Assembly: GCA_963804595.1 (NCBI GenBank)
Contig: CAWDQZ010000007.1
Location: 62,001-126,000 of the forward strand
Length of the DNA: 64,000 bases
Reading direction: 5' to 3'
DNA from: DASUPK01 sp963804595
Lineage (GTDB): Bacteria > Actinomycetota > Thermoleophilia > Solirubrobacterales > 70-9
Below the pieces are notes generated by a model, which did not search any database, was not told the DNA's origin, and was given only the letters and a program-made list of their open reading frames with translations. This document shows, piece after piece, positions 1 to 6,899 of this stretch. A program made the position numbers and the translations under genes. Within the stretch, counting starts at the first letter, position 1. The number at the start of each line of letters is the position of its first letter.

Positions 1-296
1 GGCAGATCGAGCGGTTCGCCCCCGGCTTCCGCGAGCGGATCGTGGCGAGCAACGTGCGGACTCCCGCCGACCTCGAGGCCTACAACGCGAACTACGCCGG
101 CGGGGACATCATCACCGGCGCGAATACCCCCTTGCAGCTGCTCTTCAGGCCGCGCCTGGCGCTCGACCCGTATAGCACCGGCACATCGGGGCTGTACATG
201 TGCTCCGCCGCGACGCCGCCGGGCGCCGGGGCGCACGGAATCGGCGGCTACAACGCAGCCCATTCTGCGCTCAGTCACCTAGAACTGGCTAAGTAG
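1..296 (+). CDS. C-terminal end of a phytoene desaturase-like FAD-dependent oxidoreductase (5' partial)
   Basis: The open frame enters from the left edge (first full codon at base 3) and stops at 294-296, leaving about 97 residues. The tail matches the C-terminus of the CrtI/phytoene-desaturase and carotenoid-isomerase type of amine oxidoreductase. It has an aromatic N-x-N-Y-x-G-G-D-I segment, an R-P-x-L stretch, then L-Y-M-C-S-A-A-T-P-P-G-A-G-A-H-G and G-Y-N-A-A, which in this family form the end of the FAD-binding domain. The N-terminal Rossmann GxGxxG motif lies outside the window. The substrate cannot be told from this fragment, since many actinobacterial members of the family have no known substrate. 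Confidence 0.75.
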   Translation, partial: QIERFAPGFRERIVASNVRTPADLEAYNANYAGGDIITGANTPLQLLFRPRLALDPYSTGTSGLYMCSAATPPGAGAHGIGGYNAAHSALSHLELAK

Positions 297-363
297 TTCC
301 CACGCAGGGTGTCCCGTACTTCCACCCGTTGCGCGGTTCGCCCGGCTGAGGCGATCCTTGGTC

Positions 364-1149
364 ATGGCCGACGGGAGGGGTGCGGGGCCAGGGGGTGGTG
401 GAACAGGTAAAGGGTCGCGACGGGGATGGCCTCGCAGGATCGAGGAGGCGCTCCGCAGAGACCGCTTCGTCCTGCATGCGCAGCGGATCGTGGACGTGGA
501 GAGTGGCGAGACGGTGCGCCACGAGCTGTTCCTGCGCATCGCCGACGGCGAGATCCTGGTCCCGGCCGGGGAATTCGTCCTCGCCGCGGAGGAGACCGGC
601 TCGATCCGGGAGATCGACCGCTGGGTGGCGCGACGGGCGATCCAGCTCGCGGCGGCCGGCCACAGCGTCGATCTCAATCTCAGCGTGCGATCGGCGGACG
701 CTGCCCTGCTCGAGCTGATGCGCCAAACCGTGGAGGAGACCGCGGCAGATCCCGGCCGTCTCGTGGTCGAGCTGCGAGAGGAGCAGCTGGTGAAGCGCCT
801 CCAGGCGGGGAGGGACTTCGTCAGCGGCGCGCATGAGCTTGGCTGCGGTATCGCGCTCGACGGCTACATCCGCGGTGGCCGTGGACGAGCCCTGGTGAAG
901 GGACTGCCGATCGACTTCGTCAAGCTCGGCCCGCGGTTCGTCGGCGGCCTCGTGGAGGACGGCCGCCGGCGGCGCAAGGCCCGCAATGCGGCGAGAAAGG
1001 CTCACGAGGATGGACTGAGGGTGATCGCCCAGGGCGTGGAGCACCTGATGACCCTCCAGCTGCTCCCCGAGCTGGGGATCGACGAGGCTCAGGGCTACGC
1101 GCTCGGGCCCCCGGAGCCGGTCGAGTCGGCGCTCCGGCCGAAGGCCTGA
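364..1149 (+). CDS. EAL-domain protein with degenerate catalytic site
   Basis: The protein has about 261 residues and is almost entirely one EAL domain with no attached sensor or GGDEF domain. Numbering from the upstream TTG at 358, the EAL motif reads E-L-F (E56), the metal Asn is in L-N-L-S (N107), Glu is in V-E-L-R (E138), Lys is in K-L-G (K189) and Gln is in A-Q-G-Y (Q245). The DDFG loop reads D-G-Y-I (D168, G169), so the second metal Asp is gone, and the EGVE motif reads Q-G-V-E (Q225), so that Glu is gone. Loss of two metal/catalytic residues predicts a c-di-GMP-binding or scaffold protein rather than a phosphodiesterase. ATG 364 is preferred over TTG 358. It converges on tRNA-Leu. Confidence 0.8.
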   Translation: MADGRGAGPGGGGTGKGSRRGWPRRIEEALRRDRFVLHAQRIVDVESGETVRHELFLRIADGEILVPAGEFVLAAEETGSIREIDRWVARRAIQLAAAGHSVDLNLSVRSADAALLELMRQTVEETAADPGRLVVELREEQLVKRLQAGRDFVSGAHELGCGIALDGYIRGGRGRALVKGLPIDFVKLGPRFVGGLVEDGRRRRKARNAARKAHEDGLRVIAQGVEHLMTLQLLPELGIDEAQGYALGPPEPVESALRPKA

Positions 1150-1167
1150 GGCCCCACCGACCGGGAT

Positions 1168-1250
1168 GCGGCTGAGAGGAGTCGAACCTCCACGTCCCGA
1201 AGGACACAGGCACCTGAAGCCTGCGCGTCTACCAGTTCCGCCACAGCCGC
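1168..1250 (-). tRNA. tRNA-Leu (anticodon CAG)
   Basis: The reverse strand folds as an 83-nt class II tRNA. It has a GCGGCTG acceptor arm closed by CAGCCGC, a D arm, an anticodon stem GCAGGC/GCCTG around the loop TTCAGGT (anticodon CAG), a long variable arm and the T-arm GGAGGTTCGACTCCTC. CCA is not encoded. The long variable arm and CAG anticodon fit leucine. Confidence 0.95.
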
Positions 1251-1304
1251 GGGGCTGCGAAGCTTAGCCAGGGCCTGGCTACACTCACGGCCCGTCGCCT
1301 ACAC

Positions 1305-1377
1305 GCCGCTATCGTCTAGGGGACTAGGACGCCGGATTCTCAGTCCGGAAACCCGGGTTCGAATCCCGGTAGCGGTG
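1305..1377 (+). tRNA. tRNA-Glu (anticodon CTC)
   Basis: This is a 73-nt cloverleaf. The acceptor stem GCCGCTA pairs with TAGCGGT, the anticodon stem is CCGGA/TCCGG around loop TTCTCAG (anticodon CTC), and the T-arm is CCGGG-TTCGAAT-CCCGG, with discriminator G and no encoded CCA. Its last 20 bases form the left copy of a direct repeat that recurs at 3643, so it is the likely integration target of the islet that follows. Confidence 0.95.
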
Positions 1378-1382
1378 CCTCA
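1358..1382 (+). repeat. attL-like direct repeat inside the tRNA-Glu 3' end
   Basis: Twenty-five bases, from the T-loop TTCGAAT through the acceptor 3' end to CTCA, are repeated exactly at 3643-3667. Flanking bases differ (G before and T after here, T before and G after there). An exact copy of a tRNA 3' end about 2.3 kb downstream is the classic footprint of site-specific integration by a tyrosine recombinase. Confidence 0.75.
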
Positions 1383-1383
1383 T

Positions 1384-1410
1384 AACCCGCATGATCATGC
1401 GGGTTTCGTC
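1384..1410 (+). terminator. Hairpin terminator after tRNA-Glu
   Basis: A perfect 22-base palindrome (1384-1405; left arm AACCCGCATGA) is followed by a short T-rich tail TCGTCGTT. It lies just inside the left end of the islet, so the mobile segment seems to supply the tRNA gene's terminator. Confidence 0.6.
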
Positions 1411-1425
1411 GTTCATGGCCCATGG

Positions 1426-1447
1426 GTGGACCAATGCGTGGACGAAC
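1426..1447 (+). repeat. Left pair of arm-type repeats (GTGGACCAAT)
   Basis: GTGGACCAAT at 1426-1435 is followed 12 bases later by the variant GTGGACGAAC at 1438-1447. The same decamer occurs twice, perfectly, near the other end of the islet (3527 and 3538). Paired short direct repeats inside both ends resemble integrase arm-binding sites. That role is inferred. Confidence 0.45.
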
Positions 1448-1510
1448 GCCGACGACCGCCGACGCCGGCGCCAGAATCGTGGCAATGACCGCGATGGTCG
1501 CCGAGGAGGA

Positions 1511-1853
1511 CTGATCTTGCGCCGAGGACTCGCCGAACTTGAGGCCCTACAGCTCGCCTACGAGCTACACGCCCCGCAACCGGATCGGGCCGCCGCCCTC
1601 CTCTCCCTGGTCGTCATGCACCTCCCGACCGTCGATCTCAGCGAGCACCTCACGCGGTGGGCGCAGATCGACGAGGCTCTACCTGGTCCTGGGCTTCGGC
1701 CACACGATGTTCTCGCGCGACGGCGATGAGCTCCACCTGGCCGAGCCTGTTACCGGCGGCAAGGTGGTCTGTCGCGTGATCCACCCCGACGGCTCATTCA
1801 CCGACACCGAGGCGGAGGACCCGTACTCGGCGGAGCAAGCGAAGCTCAACTAG
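1511..1853 (+). pseudogene. Frameshifted small hypothetical gene in the tRNA-Glu islet
   Basis: Two adjoining frames each look coding. The first, from about 1511, reads a helical L-x-x-L-E-A-L-Q-L-A-Y-E-L segment ending W-A-Q-I-D-E-A. The second continues from about 1676 as Y-L-V-L-G-F-G-H-T-M-F followed by an acidic tail ending Q-A-K-L-N, with a TAG stop at 1851-1853. A one-base shift near 1676 joins them into one protein of about 110 residues. The start is unclear (TTG 1517 is possible). I do not recognise the family. The 3' end overlaps the convergent DUF2510 relic by 8 bases. It is either a decayed islet gene or an indel error. Confidence 0.4.
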
Positions 1854-2168
1854 CCGTCGAACCGGGTGGCGGACCAACTCGCCGGGACTCGGTCCAGGCT
1901 TTGCCGTCCCAATACCACTCAATGCCGGGTTCGGAGTCGATCGGATACCAACCGGCGGGCGCCCCTTGCGCGGCTTTGTCCTCTTCCGGCTCGCCGTACA
2001 GCTCGATTGCCTCGCGCATCTGCTCGTCCCCGTAAAAGGTTCGCGCGCGTAGTAGGAGTCAGGTCTGGCGGGTCTGATCGCGCCCCAGTACCAGACGACC
2101 TGGATCAACACACCGAGCCAGCCCAGCAAGTCTCGGCCCTTCTCAAAGCAGACGATGATCGGCCACAA
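1846..2168 (-). pseudogene. DUF2510-containing membrane protein, frameshifted
   Basis: Read on the minus strand, the 5' part encodes a hydrophobic segment (I-I-V-C-F... L-G-W-L-G-V-L-I-Q-V-V-W-Y-W-G) ending near A-R-E-P-F. After a one-base shift in the CCTTTTAC run near 2036 the next frame reads Y-G-D-E-Q-M-R-E-A and then P-A-G-W-Y-P...W-Y-W-D-G-K-A-W-T-E. That is the G-W-Y-x-D...Y-W-D-G-x-x-W-T motif of DUF2510, a domain common in actinobacterial membrane proteins. The second frame ends at a TGA at 1848-1846. No clean ATG/GTG start is visible; TTG at 2168 is the nearest candidate. The two halves make sense only together, so the gene is broken here, or an indel was introduced in sequencing. 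Confidence 0.55.
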
Positions 2169-2269
2169 CCACAGGAGAATCGCCGCGGCGCATCGTGATC
2201 GGGCCGGACGGCAGCCGCTACGTCGCCCGTGCGGTGGCGGACCCGCTGTCGGAGTAGACGCCGTGGCGA

Positions 2270-2284
2270 GATACTGCGTGGGCG
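2270..2284 (+). promoter_or_regulatory. Conserved GATACT-N9-ATG leaderless-type promoter of SnoaL gene 1
   Basis: GATACT at 2270-2275 is followed by 9 bases and the ATG, with no Shine-Dalgarno sequence. The same hexamer with exactly 9 bases to the ATG precedes all four SnoaL genes of this window (also 4426-4431, 7901-7906 and 51594-51599 on the minus strand). It fits a -10 element giving an almost leaderless transcript. Confidence 0.5.
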
Positions 2285-2722
2285 ATGTCGGAGGAGAACG
2301 TCGAGCTGATCAGGGGATTCCTCGGTGCCTACGAGGGTCTCGACCTGGCCGCGTTCTGGCGCGACACGGACCCGGCCGACATGCGGGCCATCTTCGAGGC
2401 CGTCTACGACCCTGCCATCGAGATCGTCTGGGTCGACACGAGCCCCGATTCCGGCCCCTTCCACGGTATCGACGAAGCGATGCGGGCATTCGACGAGTGG
2501 CTGGCGTCTTTCGACGAGTTCTTCATGACCACGACGGAATTTCTCGATGCCGGGGACGAGGTGGTCATCACCATCGTCACACCCGGTCGCGGCAAGGGCA
2601 GCGGGGCACAGGTCGAGATGACGGTCCACTGGGTGATCGCGGTCAACGACGGCAAGATCGCGAGGTTGCACGAGTACTCGACGAAAGCCGGTGCCCTCAA
2701 AGCCGCCGGGCTGTCGGAGTAG
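2285..2722 (+). CDS. SnoaL-like (NTF2-fold) protein, copy 1
   Basis: The protein has 145 residues, starts M-S-E-E-N-V-E and ends A-A-G-L-S-E, the terminal signature shared by three other proteins in this window. The body has the SnoaL/NTF2 pattern: an N-terminal helix, a W-V-D-T...P-F-H-G-I-D-E-A-M segment, then E-F-L-D-A-G-D-E-V-V-I and V-N-D-G-K-I-A-R-L-H-E-Y beta strands. In this fold the cone-shaped cavity may bind a small hydrophobic ligand or act as a cyclase/isomerase, but the substrate is unknown. It lies inside the tRNA-Glu islet and has its own GATACT-N9-ATG promoter. There is no ribosome binding site, so initiation is probably leaderless. Confidence 0.85.
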   Translation: MSEENVELIRGFLGAYEGLDLAAFWRDTDPADMRAIFEAVYDPAIEIVWVDTSPDSGPFHGIDEAMRAFDEWLASFDEFFMTTTEFLDAGDEVVITIVTPGRGKGSGAQVEMTVHWVIAVNDGKIARLHEYSTKAGALKAAGLSE

Positions 2723-2878
2723 GCGCGGGACTTTTTAGGGAGCCGTTCGCGGCTCACCGTGCCAATGCGTGCGCCAAAAACGTCGGCCGGGTTCCGCCCA
2801 GAATTGGGGTTGACACGGCTGCGGCGACAGATGGAGGATCGTCAGCCAGGGGGGCAGTTAACGGAAGAGGAGAAGACC

Positions 2879-3151
2879 ATGCTCAAACGTGCAACGCGAG
2901 CACTGACAGCAGCGGTCGTGATTGCGGCGAGTGCTGCCGGTAGCGCGTCGGCCGCAGGATTCGACACCAACCACGGCAAACCGGCGGATCCGGATCAGAA
3001 CGCCTGCGTTGCCTTCTTTAGCAATGGCGGCGCCCAAGCCGGGTTCATCCGGGGCGTTGGCAGCGAGGGTCCGGGTGCGGTTGGTGAGGCGAACCGCGAG
3101 TTCGGAACTTCTGGCGGCAACGGGCCATATGTTCCTGACAACTGCTCCTGA
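2879..3151 (+). CDS. Small secreted protein of the islet
   Basis: The ATG at 2879 follows a good ribosome binding site (GGAAGAGGAGAAG) and gives 90 residues. The N-terminus is a typical Sec signal peptide: basic M-L-K-R, a hydrophobic A-L-T-A-A-V-V-I-A-A stretch, and an A-S-A cleavage site near residue 25. The mature part of about 65 residues is Gly/Asn-rich with two cysteines (N-A-C-V-A-F-F-S-N and the terminal D-N-C-S), which could form one disulfide. I do not recognise the family. A possible promoter is TTGACA at 2810-2815 with GAGGAT 18 bases further on. It is convergent with the HNH gene. Confidence 0.65.
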   Translation: MLKRATRALTAAVVIAASAAGSASAAGFDTNHGKPADPDQNACVAFFSNGGAQAGFIRGVGSEGPGAVGEANREFGTSGGNGPYVPDNCS

Positions 3152-3173
3152 GTAAGGCGGTCGCCCTCGGGCG

Positions 3174-3443
3174 TCAGTTCGTAGTCGGGAACGTCGCCTC
3201 GTGGTGGCAATCGCGGCAGAGCGGGATCGTGTTCGAGATCCTGTTGTCGGTCGGGTCGCCGTTGACGTGGTGAAGCTCCAGCGGCACGTCTGAGCGGCCA
3301 CAGTCGGCGCAGCGCCGTCCATAGACCCGTAAGGCCCGCGCCCGCAGCTTGGCGAGCTGCTTGCCGCGTGGGCGGTAGCGCTGATGCTCGCCGCAGTAGC
3401 TGCCCTCGCCGAGTACACCGCAGACCAAGCAGGGCTTCTTCAC
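3174..3443 (-). CDS. HNH endonuclease, small phage/islet type
   Basis: The protein has 89 residues. The N-terminus has a zinc-ribbon-like C-L-V-C-G...Y-C-G-E-H, then C-A-D-C-G, followed by the HNH core L-E-L-H-H-V-N-G-D-P-T-D-N-R and I-P-L-C-R-D-C-H-H. The two Cys pairs flanking the H-H and N residues are the structural zinc of HNH nucleases. Small free-standing HNH proteins of this length are common in phages and integrative elements, where they nick or cut DNA. It is the only recognisable mobile-element-type gene inside the repeat-bounded islet, since no integrase is present. ATG 3443 is the natural start, and the reverse-strand stop lies 20 bases from the secreted-protein gene. Confidence 0.85.
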   Translation of the reverse strand: MKKPCLVCGVLGEGSYCGEHQRYRPRGKQLAKLRARALRVYGRRCADCGRSDVPLELHHVNGDPTDNRISNTIPLCRDCHHEATFPTTN

Positions 3444-3526
3444 AACCAGCCGACCAACCTCGTCGGAGCGGGCCGGTTCTCGAGCCCGAATGGACGCCTA
3501 CCTGGAAGCCGAGCTGGCCGGTTCCG

Positions 3527-3547
3527 GTGGACCAATCGTGGACCAAT
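3527..3547 (+). repeat. Right pair of arm-type repeats (GTGGACCAAT x2)
   Basis: Two perfect copies of GTGGACCAAT (3527-3536 and 3538-3547) start 11 bases apart, about 95 bases inside the right-hand direct repeat. They mirror the pair at 1426-1447. Function as integrase or excisionase arm sites is inferred from position and pairing. Confidence 0.45.
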
Positions 3548-3642
3548 GAGCACTCCCGGAGGCGACCCGAGGCGACCCGAGGCGACCGCGCAGACCGCAT
3601 GGCCATGCGTTACTTCGCTTAGTGAAGCCACGGACCACAGAT

Positions 3643-3667
3643 TTCGAATCCCGGTAGCGGTGCCTCA
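3643..3667 (+). repeat. attR-like direct repeat of the tRNA-Glu 3' end
   Basis: This is an exact 25-base copy of 1358-1382, comprising the T-loop, T-stem, acceptor 3' strand and five bases beyond, without the rest of a tRNA. It marks the probable right boundary of the islet. Confidence 0.7.
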
Positions 3668-3884
3668 GGGTTTGCAGGGACTGCCCAGCAGCGCCCCTAG
3701 CGACCTCAGCGATTCCGAGTTCGGAGCGATCCAATCCATCGCCCGCAAACGCAACGCGGAGTTCCGCGAGCACTGGCGCAGGAAGCTGAGAGAGGAGCGT
3801 CTGACCAGGGAGATCAACGCGGAGCCCCCTAGGTCCGAGAGGCGCAACCGACCGATCAAGGTCAAGCGCTTCGCCATCGAGTGA
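3660..3884 (+). CDS. Small highly charged protein starting at the right repeat
   Basis: A GTG at 3660, inside the right-hand repeat, opens a 74-residue frame. Its body reads L-S-D-S-E-F-G-A-I-Q-S-I-A-R-K-R and a strongly charged amphipathic region rich in Arg/Glu, ending K-V-K-R-F-A-I-E. The stop is 17 bases before a strong hairpin. The composition looks coding rather than a shadow, but I recognise no family and the start could also be TTG 3672. The frame stays open upstream across the repeat junction, so the gene may be a truncated remnant of whatever the islet inserted into. Confidence 0.35.
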   Translation: MPQGLQGLPSSAPSDLSDSEFGAIQSIARKRNAEFREHWRRKLREERLTREINAEPPRSERRNRPIKVKRFAIE

Positions 3885-3901
3885 CAGCAATGCCGAAAAG
3901 A

Positions 3902-3940
3902 AAGGAGCGGCCCCGCCCTAGCGATATGGGGCCGCTCCTT
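3902..3940 (-). terminator. Strong intrinsic terminator for SnoaL copy 2
   Basis: A 13-bp perfect stem (3902-3914 with 3928-3940; arm AAGGAGCGGCCCC) has a 13-base loop. On the minus strand it is followed by TTTCTTTT, so it terminates the minus-strand SnoaL gene. It can also stop plus-strand reading of the small charged ORF. Confidence 0.8.
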
Positions 3941-4011
3941 CTGAGGTGACAACGACACATGCGAAGAGAAGCTTCCGATTGACCGACGGTGCGTCGCCAG
4001 ACGGGAGCGGC

Positions 4012-4416
4012 CTACTCCGACAGTCCAGCGGCTTGGCGGGCTTTGTCTTCCTCGCGGTCCCGGTAGATCTCGATGCGCGTTATCAGACCATCCTCGTCAA
4101 ATGTCCAAACGGACCAGGTGATGACGTCCAACTCGATCCCGCTGGCCGCTCCTCGGGCGCTGAGGAGTTGTCTGCCCAGGATCGTCCGGCCTGTGACGAC
4201 AACGGCCTCGAATGCCTTGAGCTCCTGCTCCTCAAACGCATCTGGCTCCATCCAACGTCGCAAGCGCTCGGCACCCCTGTACGGCGGTTGATCCCCTGGC
4301 GGAACGAACACGATGTCGCGATGGACCAACGTGAGGGCACGGTCGAAGTCCTCGGTGCGACCGCTAAAAATGGCTTCCAGCCAGCGACGTGCGGTCTCCA
4401 CGTTCTCATCCGACAT
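4012..4416 (-). CDS. SnoaL-like (NTF2-fold) protein, copy 2
   Basis: The protein has 134 residues from ATG 4416 (M-S-D-E-N-V-E) to the shared end R-Q-A-A-G-L-S-E. Internal landmarks are H-R-D-I-V-F-V-P, Y-R-G-A-E-R-L-R-R-W-M and the final strands D-E-D-G-L-I-T-R-I-E-I-Y-R-D, all typical of SnoaL-like proteins in this lineage. The ATG is chosen over an upstream in-frame start because the GATACT box lies exactly 9 bases before it, as in the other three copies. It is transcribed alone and ends at the 3902-3940 terminator. The ligand or reaction is unknown. Confidence 0.85.
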   Translation of the reverse strand: MSDENVETARRWLEAIFSGRTEDFDRALTLVHRDIVFVPPGDQPPYRGAERLRRWMEPDAFEEQELKAFEAVVVTGRTILGRQLLSARGAASGIELDVITWSVWTFDEDGLITRIEIYRDREEDKARQAAGLSE

Positions 4417-4709
4417 CGCCGGCCCAGTATCCCCCGCCGCAGGGGAGGGTGCCACCCCAGACCTGCCCGCTCAAAAGACCGCCGGGTGCCTGTGAGTAAA
4501 GAGTGCGCGCGCCTGAATCCGGCTCCAGTACATCCTGCCACCCGTGGGGCCCTCGCATCCTGAGGGCGCTGAGTGCCGCCACCGCGGACGGATCCCCGGT
4601 GGCGGTGTCTCTCAGACCGCGGCCGGAGCGGAGGTTTCTCAGTCCCGGGGCCCGGGGTATGCTCGCACCGCAAGTTCGGAACGGATGCACGGGACACAGG
4701 AGGGACGTA

Positions 4710-5474
4710 ATGCGGAAGCTGGTTGCGGGGACCTTGACCATCGTCGCCCTGCTGATTGCGGCCACGCCGGCGGCGGCCATCACGAACGGCACCGATGACG
4801 GCAACGCGCATCCCGAGGTGGGGATGATGCTCGCCCCGCAGGCTCACAGCGACGGCACCTGGACGCGCTGCACCGGCACCCTGATCTCCTCGACGGTCTT
4901 CCTGACGGCGGCTCATTGCGAGATTCCCGGCGCCACTCAGGTCAAGGTCACCTTCGACTCCGCCTTCACCTTCCCCGGGACGACATTCACCGGCACCTGG
5001 CACGCCGATCCGGCCTTCAACCAGTCGCAGGGCGATCCGCACGACATTGCGGTGATCGTGCTGGACACCTCGCCCGGTATCCCGCCGGCCCAACTCCCCT
5101 CCGCCGGTTCGAATGTGGGGCTGCCCAAGGACCAGAAGTTCACCTCCGTCGGCTATGGCACCGGCGAGGCGGTGAACGGTCCGGGAGGGCACACCTTCCC
5201 GATCGACGACGTGCGCCACGTGGCCGTCGGCACGCTCAACTCGGTCACGAAGAGCTGGCTGCGGATCTCGCAGAATGGCTCGCACGGCGACGGTGGCACC
5301 TGCTTCGGGGATTCGGGCGGCCCGAACTTCCTCGGGGCCGGCGCAAGCGAGACGAGGGTCATCGCAGCAACCACGATCACGGGCGACTCACCCTGTCGCT
5401 CCACGAACGTCGACTACCGCCTGGACACAGCCTCGGCGCGGGGCTTCCTCGCGAACTTTGTGAGCGTTCCCTAG
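4710..5474 (+). CDS. Secreted trypsin-like serine protease (S1 family)
   Basis: The protein has 254 residues from ATG 4710, 6 bases after CAGGAGGG. Residues 1-23 form a Sec signal peptide ending A-A-A, and I24-T-N-G begins the mature chymotrypsin fold without an obvious long propeptide. The catalytic triad is visible: His69 in T-A-A-H-C, Asp112 in H-D-I-A-V, and Ser202 in C-F-G-D-S-G-G-P. Cys pairs (C54/C70, C198 with a late Cys) can form the usual disulfides. The S1 pocket residue six before Ser is Gly, so trypsin-like Arg/Lys preference is not assured. A TATGCT hexamer at 4658-4663 is a possible -10. It acts outside the cell and stands alone. Confidence 0.9.
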   Translation: MRKLVAGTLTIVALLIAATPAAAITNGTDDGNAHPEVGMMLAPQAHSDGTWTRCTGTLISSTVFLTAAHCEIPGATQVKVTFDSAFTFPGTTFTGTWHADPAFNQSQGDPHDIAVIVLDTSPGIPPAQLPSAGSNVGLPKDQKFTSVGYGTGEAVNGPGGHTFPIDDVRHVAVGTLNSVTKSWLRISQNGSHGDGGTCFGDSGGPNFLGAGASETRVIAATTITGDSPCRSTNVDYRLDTASARGFLANFVSVP

Positions 5475-5518
5475 CGGGCGGCCCGCTCCGGTCGATTGGG
5501 CGGCAGGGAGGCGCTGCG

Positions 5519-5541
5519 GGCCTCGGCCTTAGGCCGAGGCC
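5519..5541. terminator. Hairpin between convergent protease and hydrolase genes
   Basis: A 10-bp perfect stem (arm GGCCTCGGCC) with loop TTA lies 45 bases after the protease stop. The loop is the reverse complement of the hydrolase TAA stop codon. There is no T-run, so it is a likely but not certain bidirectional terminator. Confidence 0.45.
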
Positions 5542-6239
5542 GACTTCACTTCCGAAGCAGCCGCCTTGACCAGCTCAGCCACGGCCGCCGGCTGCGACAC
5601 GTAGACCGAGTGGCTGGCGTCGGCCTCCTCAACGGTTGAGCCCGCCCGTCCGGACATCTCGCGCTGGGCCTGGGGCGGAATCATCCGATCTTCGGTCGTC
5701 ACCAGATACCAGCTTGGCTTGCTCGCCCAGGCTGCCTCGCTGATTGTGCCCCCGAGGGCATCCACTCCCCACGGGACCTGCGAGTCGGCCATGAACGCTG
5801 CCAGTCCGGCATCCACGTCGGCCGCGAATGATTCGTGGAACTTCTCCCGGTCGAGGGCCAGGAATCCATCCTGCGGCGGCAGGATCGGTGGCTGAGGTCC
5901 GTCCTTGGGGAATCCCTCCAGCAGCGTGTTCACCGACTCGCCCTTGTCCGGCGCGAAGGCCGCGATGTAGACGAGTGCCGCCACGTTGGGGTGATTGCCG
6001 GCCTCGGTGATCACCGCTCCGCCATAGGAATGACCGACGAGGATGACCGGCTCGCTCTGCGCGTCGATGATGCGCTTCGTCGCTTCGGCGTCGCCTTCGA
6101 GCGAGAGAGTCGGATTCTGGACGACGCTCACGCTGTAGCCGTCCTGCCGCAGGAGGTCGTAGACACCCTGCCAGCCGGAGCCGTCGACGAAACCCCCATG
6201 AACCAGAACAACCGTCCCCGCCCCTGAGCCAGCTTCCAT
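5529..6239 (-). CDS. Alpha/beta hydrolase
   Basis: The protein has 236 residues. It has V-V-L-V-H-G-G-F (oxyanion strand) near residue 15, the nucleophile elbow G-H-S-Y-G-G (Ser about residue 71), a cap region rich in Pro around P-P-I-L-P-P-Q-D-G-F, Asp in T-T-E-D-R-M-I-P near residue 190, and catalytic His in A-S-H-S-V-Y. It resembles the EstA/salicylate-esterase-like hydrolases often annotated simply as alpha/beta hydrolase. There is no signal peptide, so it is cytoplasmic. The start ATG has GGAAGGAG at good spacing. It is divergent from the gene at 6362 across about 120 bases that must hold both promoters. The substrate is unknown. Confidence 0.88.
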   Translation of the reverse strand: MEAGSGAGTVVLVHGGFVDGSGWQGVYDLLRQDGYSVSVVQNPTLSLEGDAEATKRIIDAQSEPVILVGHSYGGAVITEAGNHPNVAALVYIAAFAPDKGESVNTLLEGFPKDGPQPPILPPQDGFLALDREKFHESFAADVDAGLAAFMADSQVPWGVDALGGTISEAAWASKPSWYLVTTEDRMIPPQAQREMSGRAGSTVEEADASHSVYVSQPAAVAELVKAAASEVKSASA

Positions 6240-6361
6240 GGTGGACTCCTTCCCGGAAACCCCTTCTATGGATGGTCGGCTTCGATGCTATTTGACCCGC
6301 GAGGTGGCATCAATCTGCGCCTGAGCCGAAACCGGCGTATTTCGCCTGCCAAGGTTGACCA

Positions 6362-6895
6362 ATGCACCCAGACCTCGATTCGTGGTTGCCCGGCCCGCAG
6401 GTGCGCACCTGTCATCGCCGGTCCGCCGAAGCCGATGCCGATCGATTGTGGCGCGCGGCGGGAAAGGTGCGGCTCAGTGACGCGCCTGTTCTTGGACGAG
6501 CGGTCCGCTGGCGAATCCCCGGCACGTCGCCGGATGTGTCCTTCCGTGACCTGTTCCGGGAATACCCGTTTGCCGTGATCGGTGACGGAGCTCACTGGTC
6601 CGTTTCGGGCATGTGTGGGCGAATCTGGACGCTCCGGCGCGACTACCCTCGACTCGAGGGCGCGGACGACTTCTTGGCGTGGGAGGAACCGGGGACCGTC
6701 CGGGTGGTCTTGGCTCACTGGATCGAGCCGGACGGGGCCGGACGAAGCTCGCTCGTGAGTGAGGCACGGATCAAACCTGTCGACGGTCAGGCTGGCTTGC
6801 GCCTTCGGGCGGTGTGGGCAATAGTCGGGCACTTCGAACGGTTGGTCGGCAGTGAGGTCCTGAGCGCTGCGGTTCGAGAGGCCGAGGGGGTCTGA
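6362..6895 (+). CDS. Hypothetical protein, possibly SRPBCC-like
   Basis: The protein has 177 residues. It is basic and Trp-rich at the N-terminus (R-L-W-R-A-A, V-R-W-R-I-P-G-T), with a central W-S-V-S-G-M-C-G-R-I-W-T and a strand-rich C-terminal half (T-V-R-V-V-L-A-H-W-I-E-P, S-L-V-S-E-A-R-I-K-P, L-R-A-V-W-A-I-V). The alternating strands and the ending resemble uncharacterised actinobacterial proteins related to the SRPBCC/START fold, but no diagnostic motif is visible, so the family call is tentative. It ends 4 bases before the start of the broken SDR gene, so the two were probably co-transcribed. Confidence 0.6.
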   Translation: MHPDLDSWLPGPQVRTCHRRSAEADADRLWRAAGKVRLSDAPVLGRAVRWRIPGTSPDVSFRDLFREYPFAVIGDGAHWSVSGMCGRIWTLRRDYPRLEGADDFLAWEEPGTVRVVLAHWIEPDGAGRSSLVSEARIKPVDGQAGLRLRAVWAIVGHFERLVGSEVLSAAVREAEGV

Positions 6896-6899
6896 GCCG

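Noticed and set aside
2246..2258. A further SnoaL gene end (CTGTCGGAGTAG) just upstream of copy 1.
   Set aside because: The preceding codons (V-A-R-A-V-A-D-P) do not match the family and no gene body is present. It may be a tiny relic, but it could be chance.
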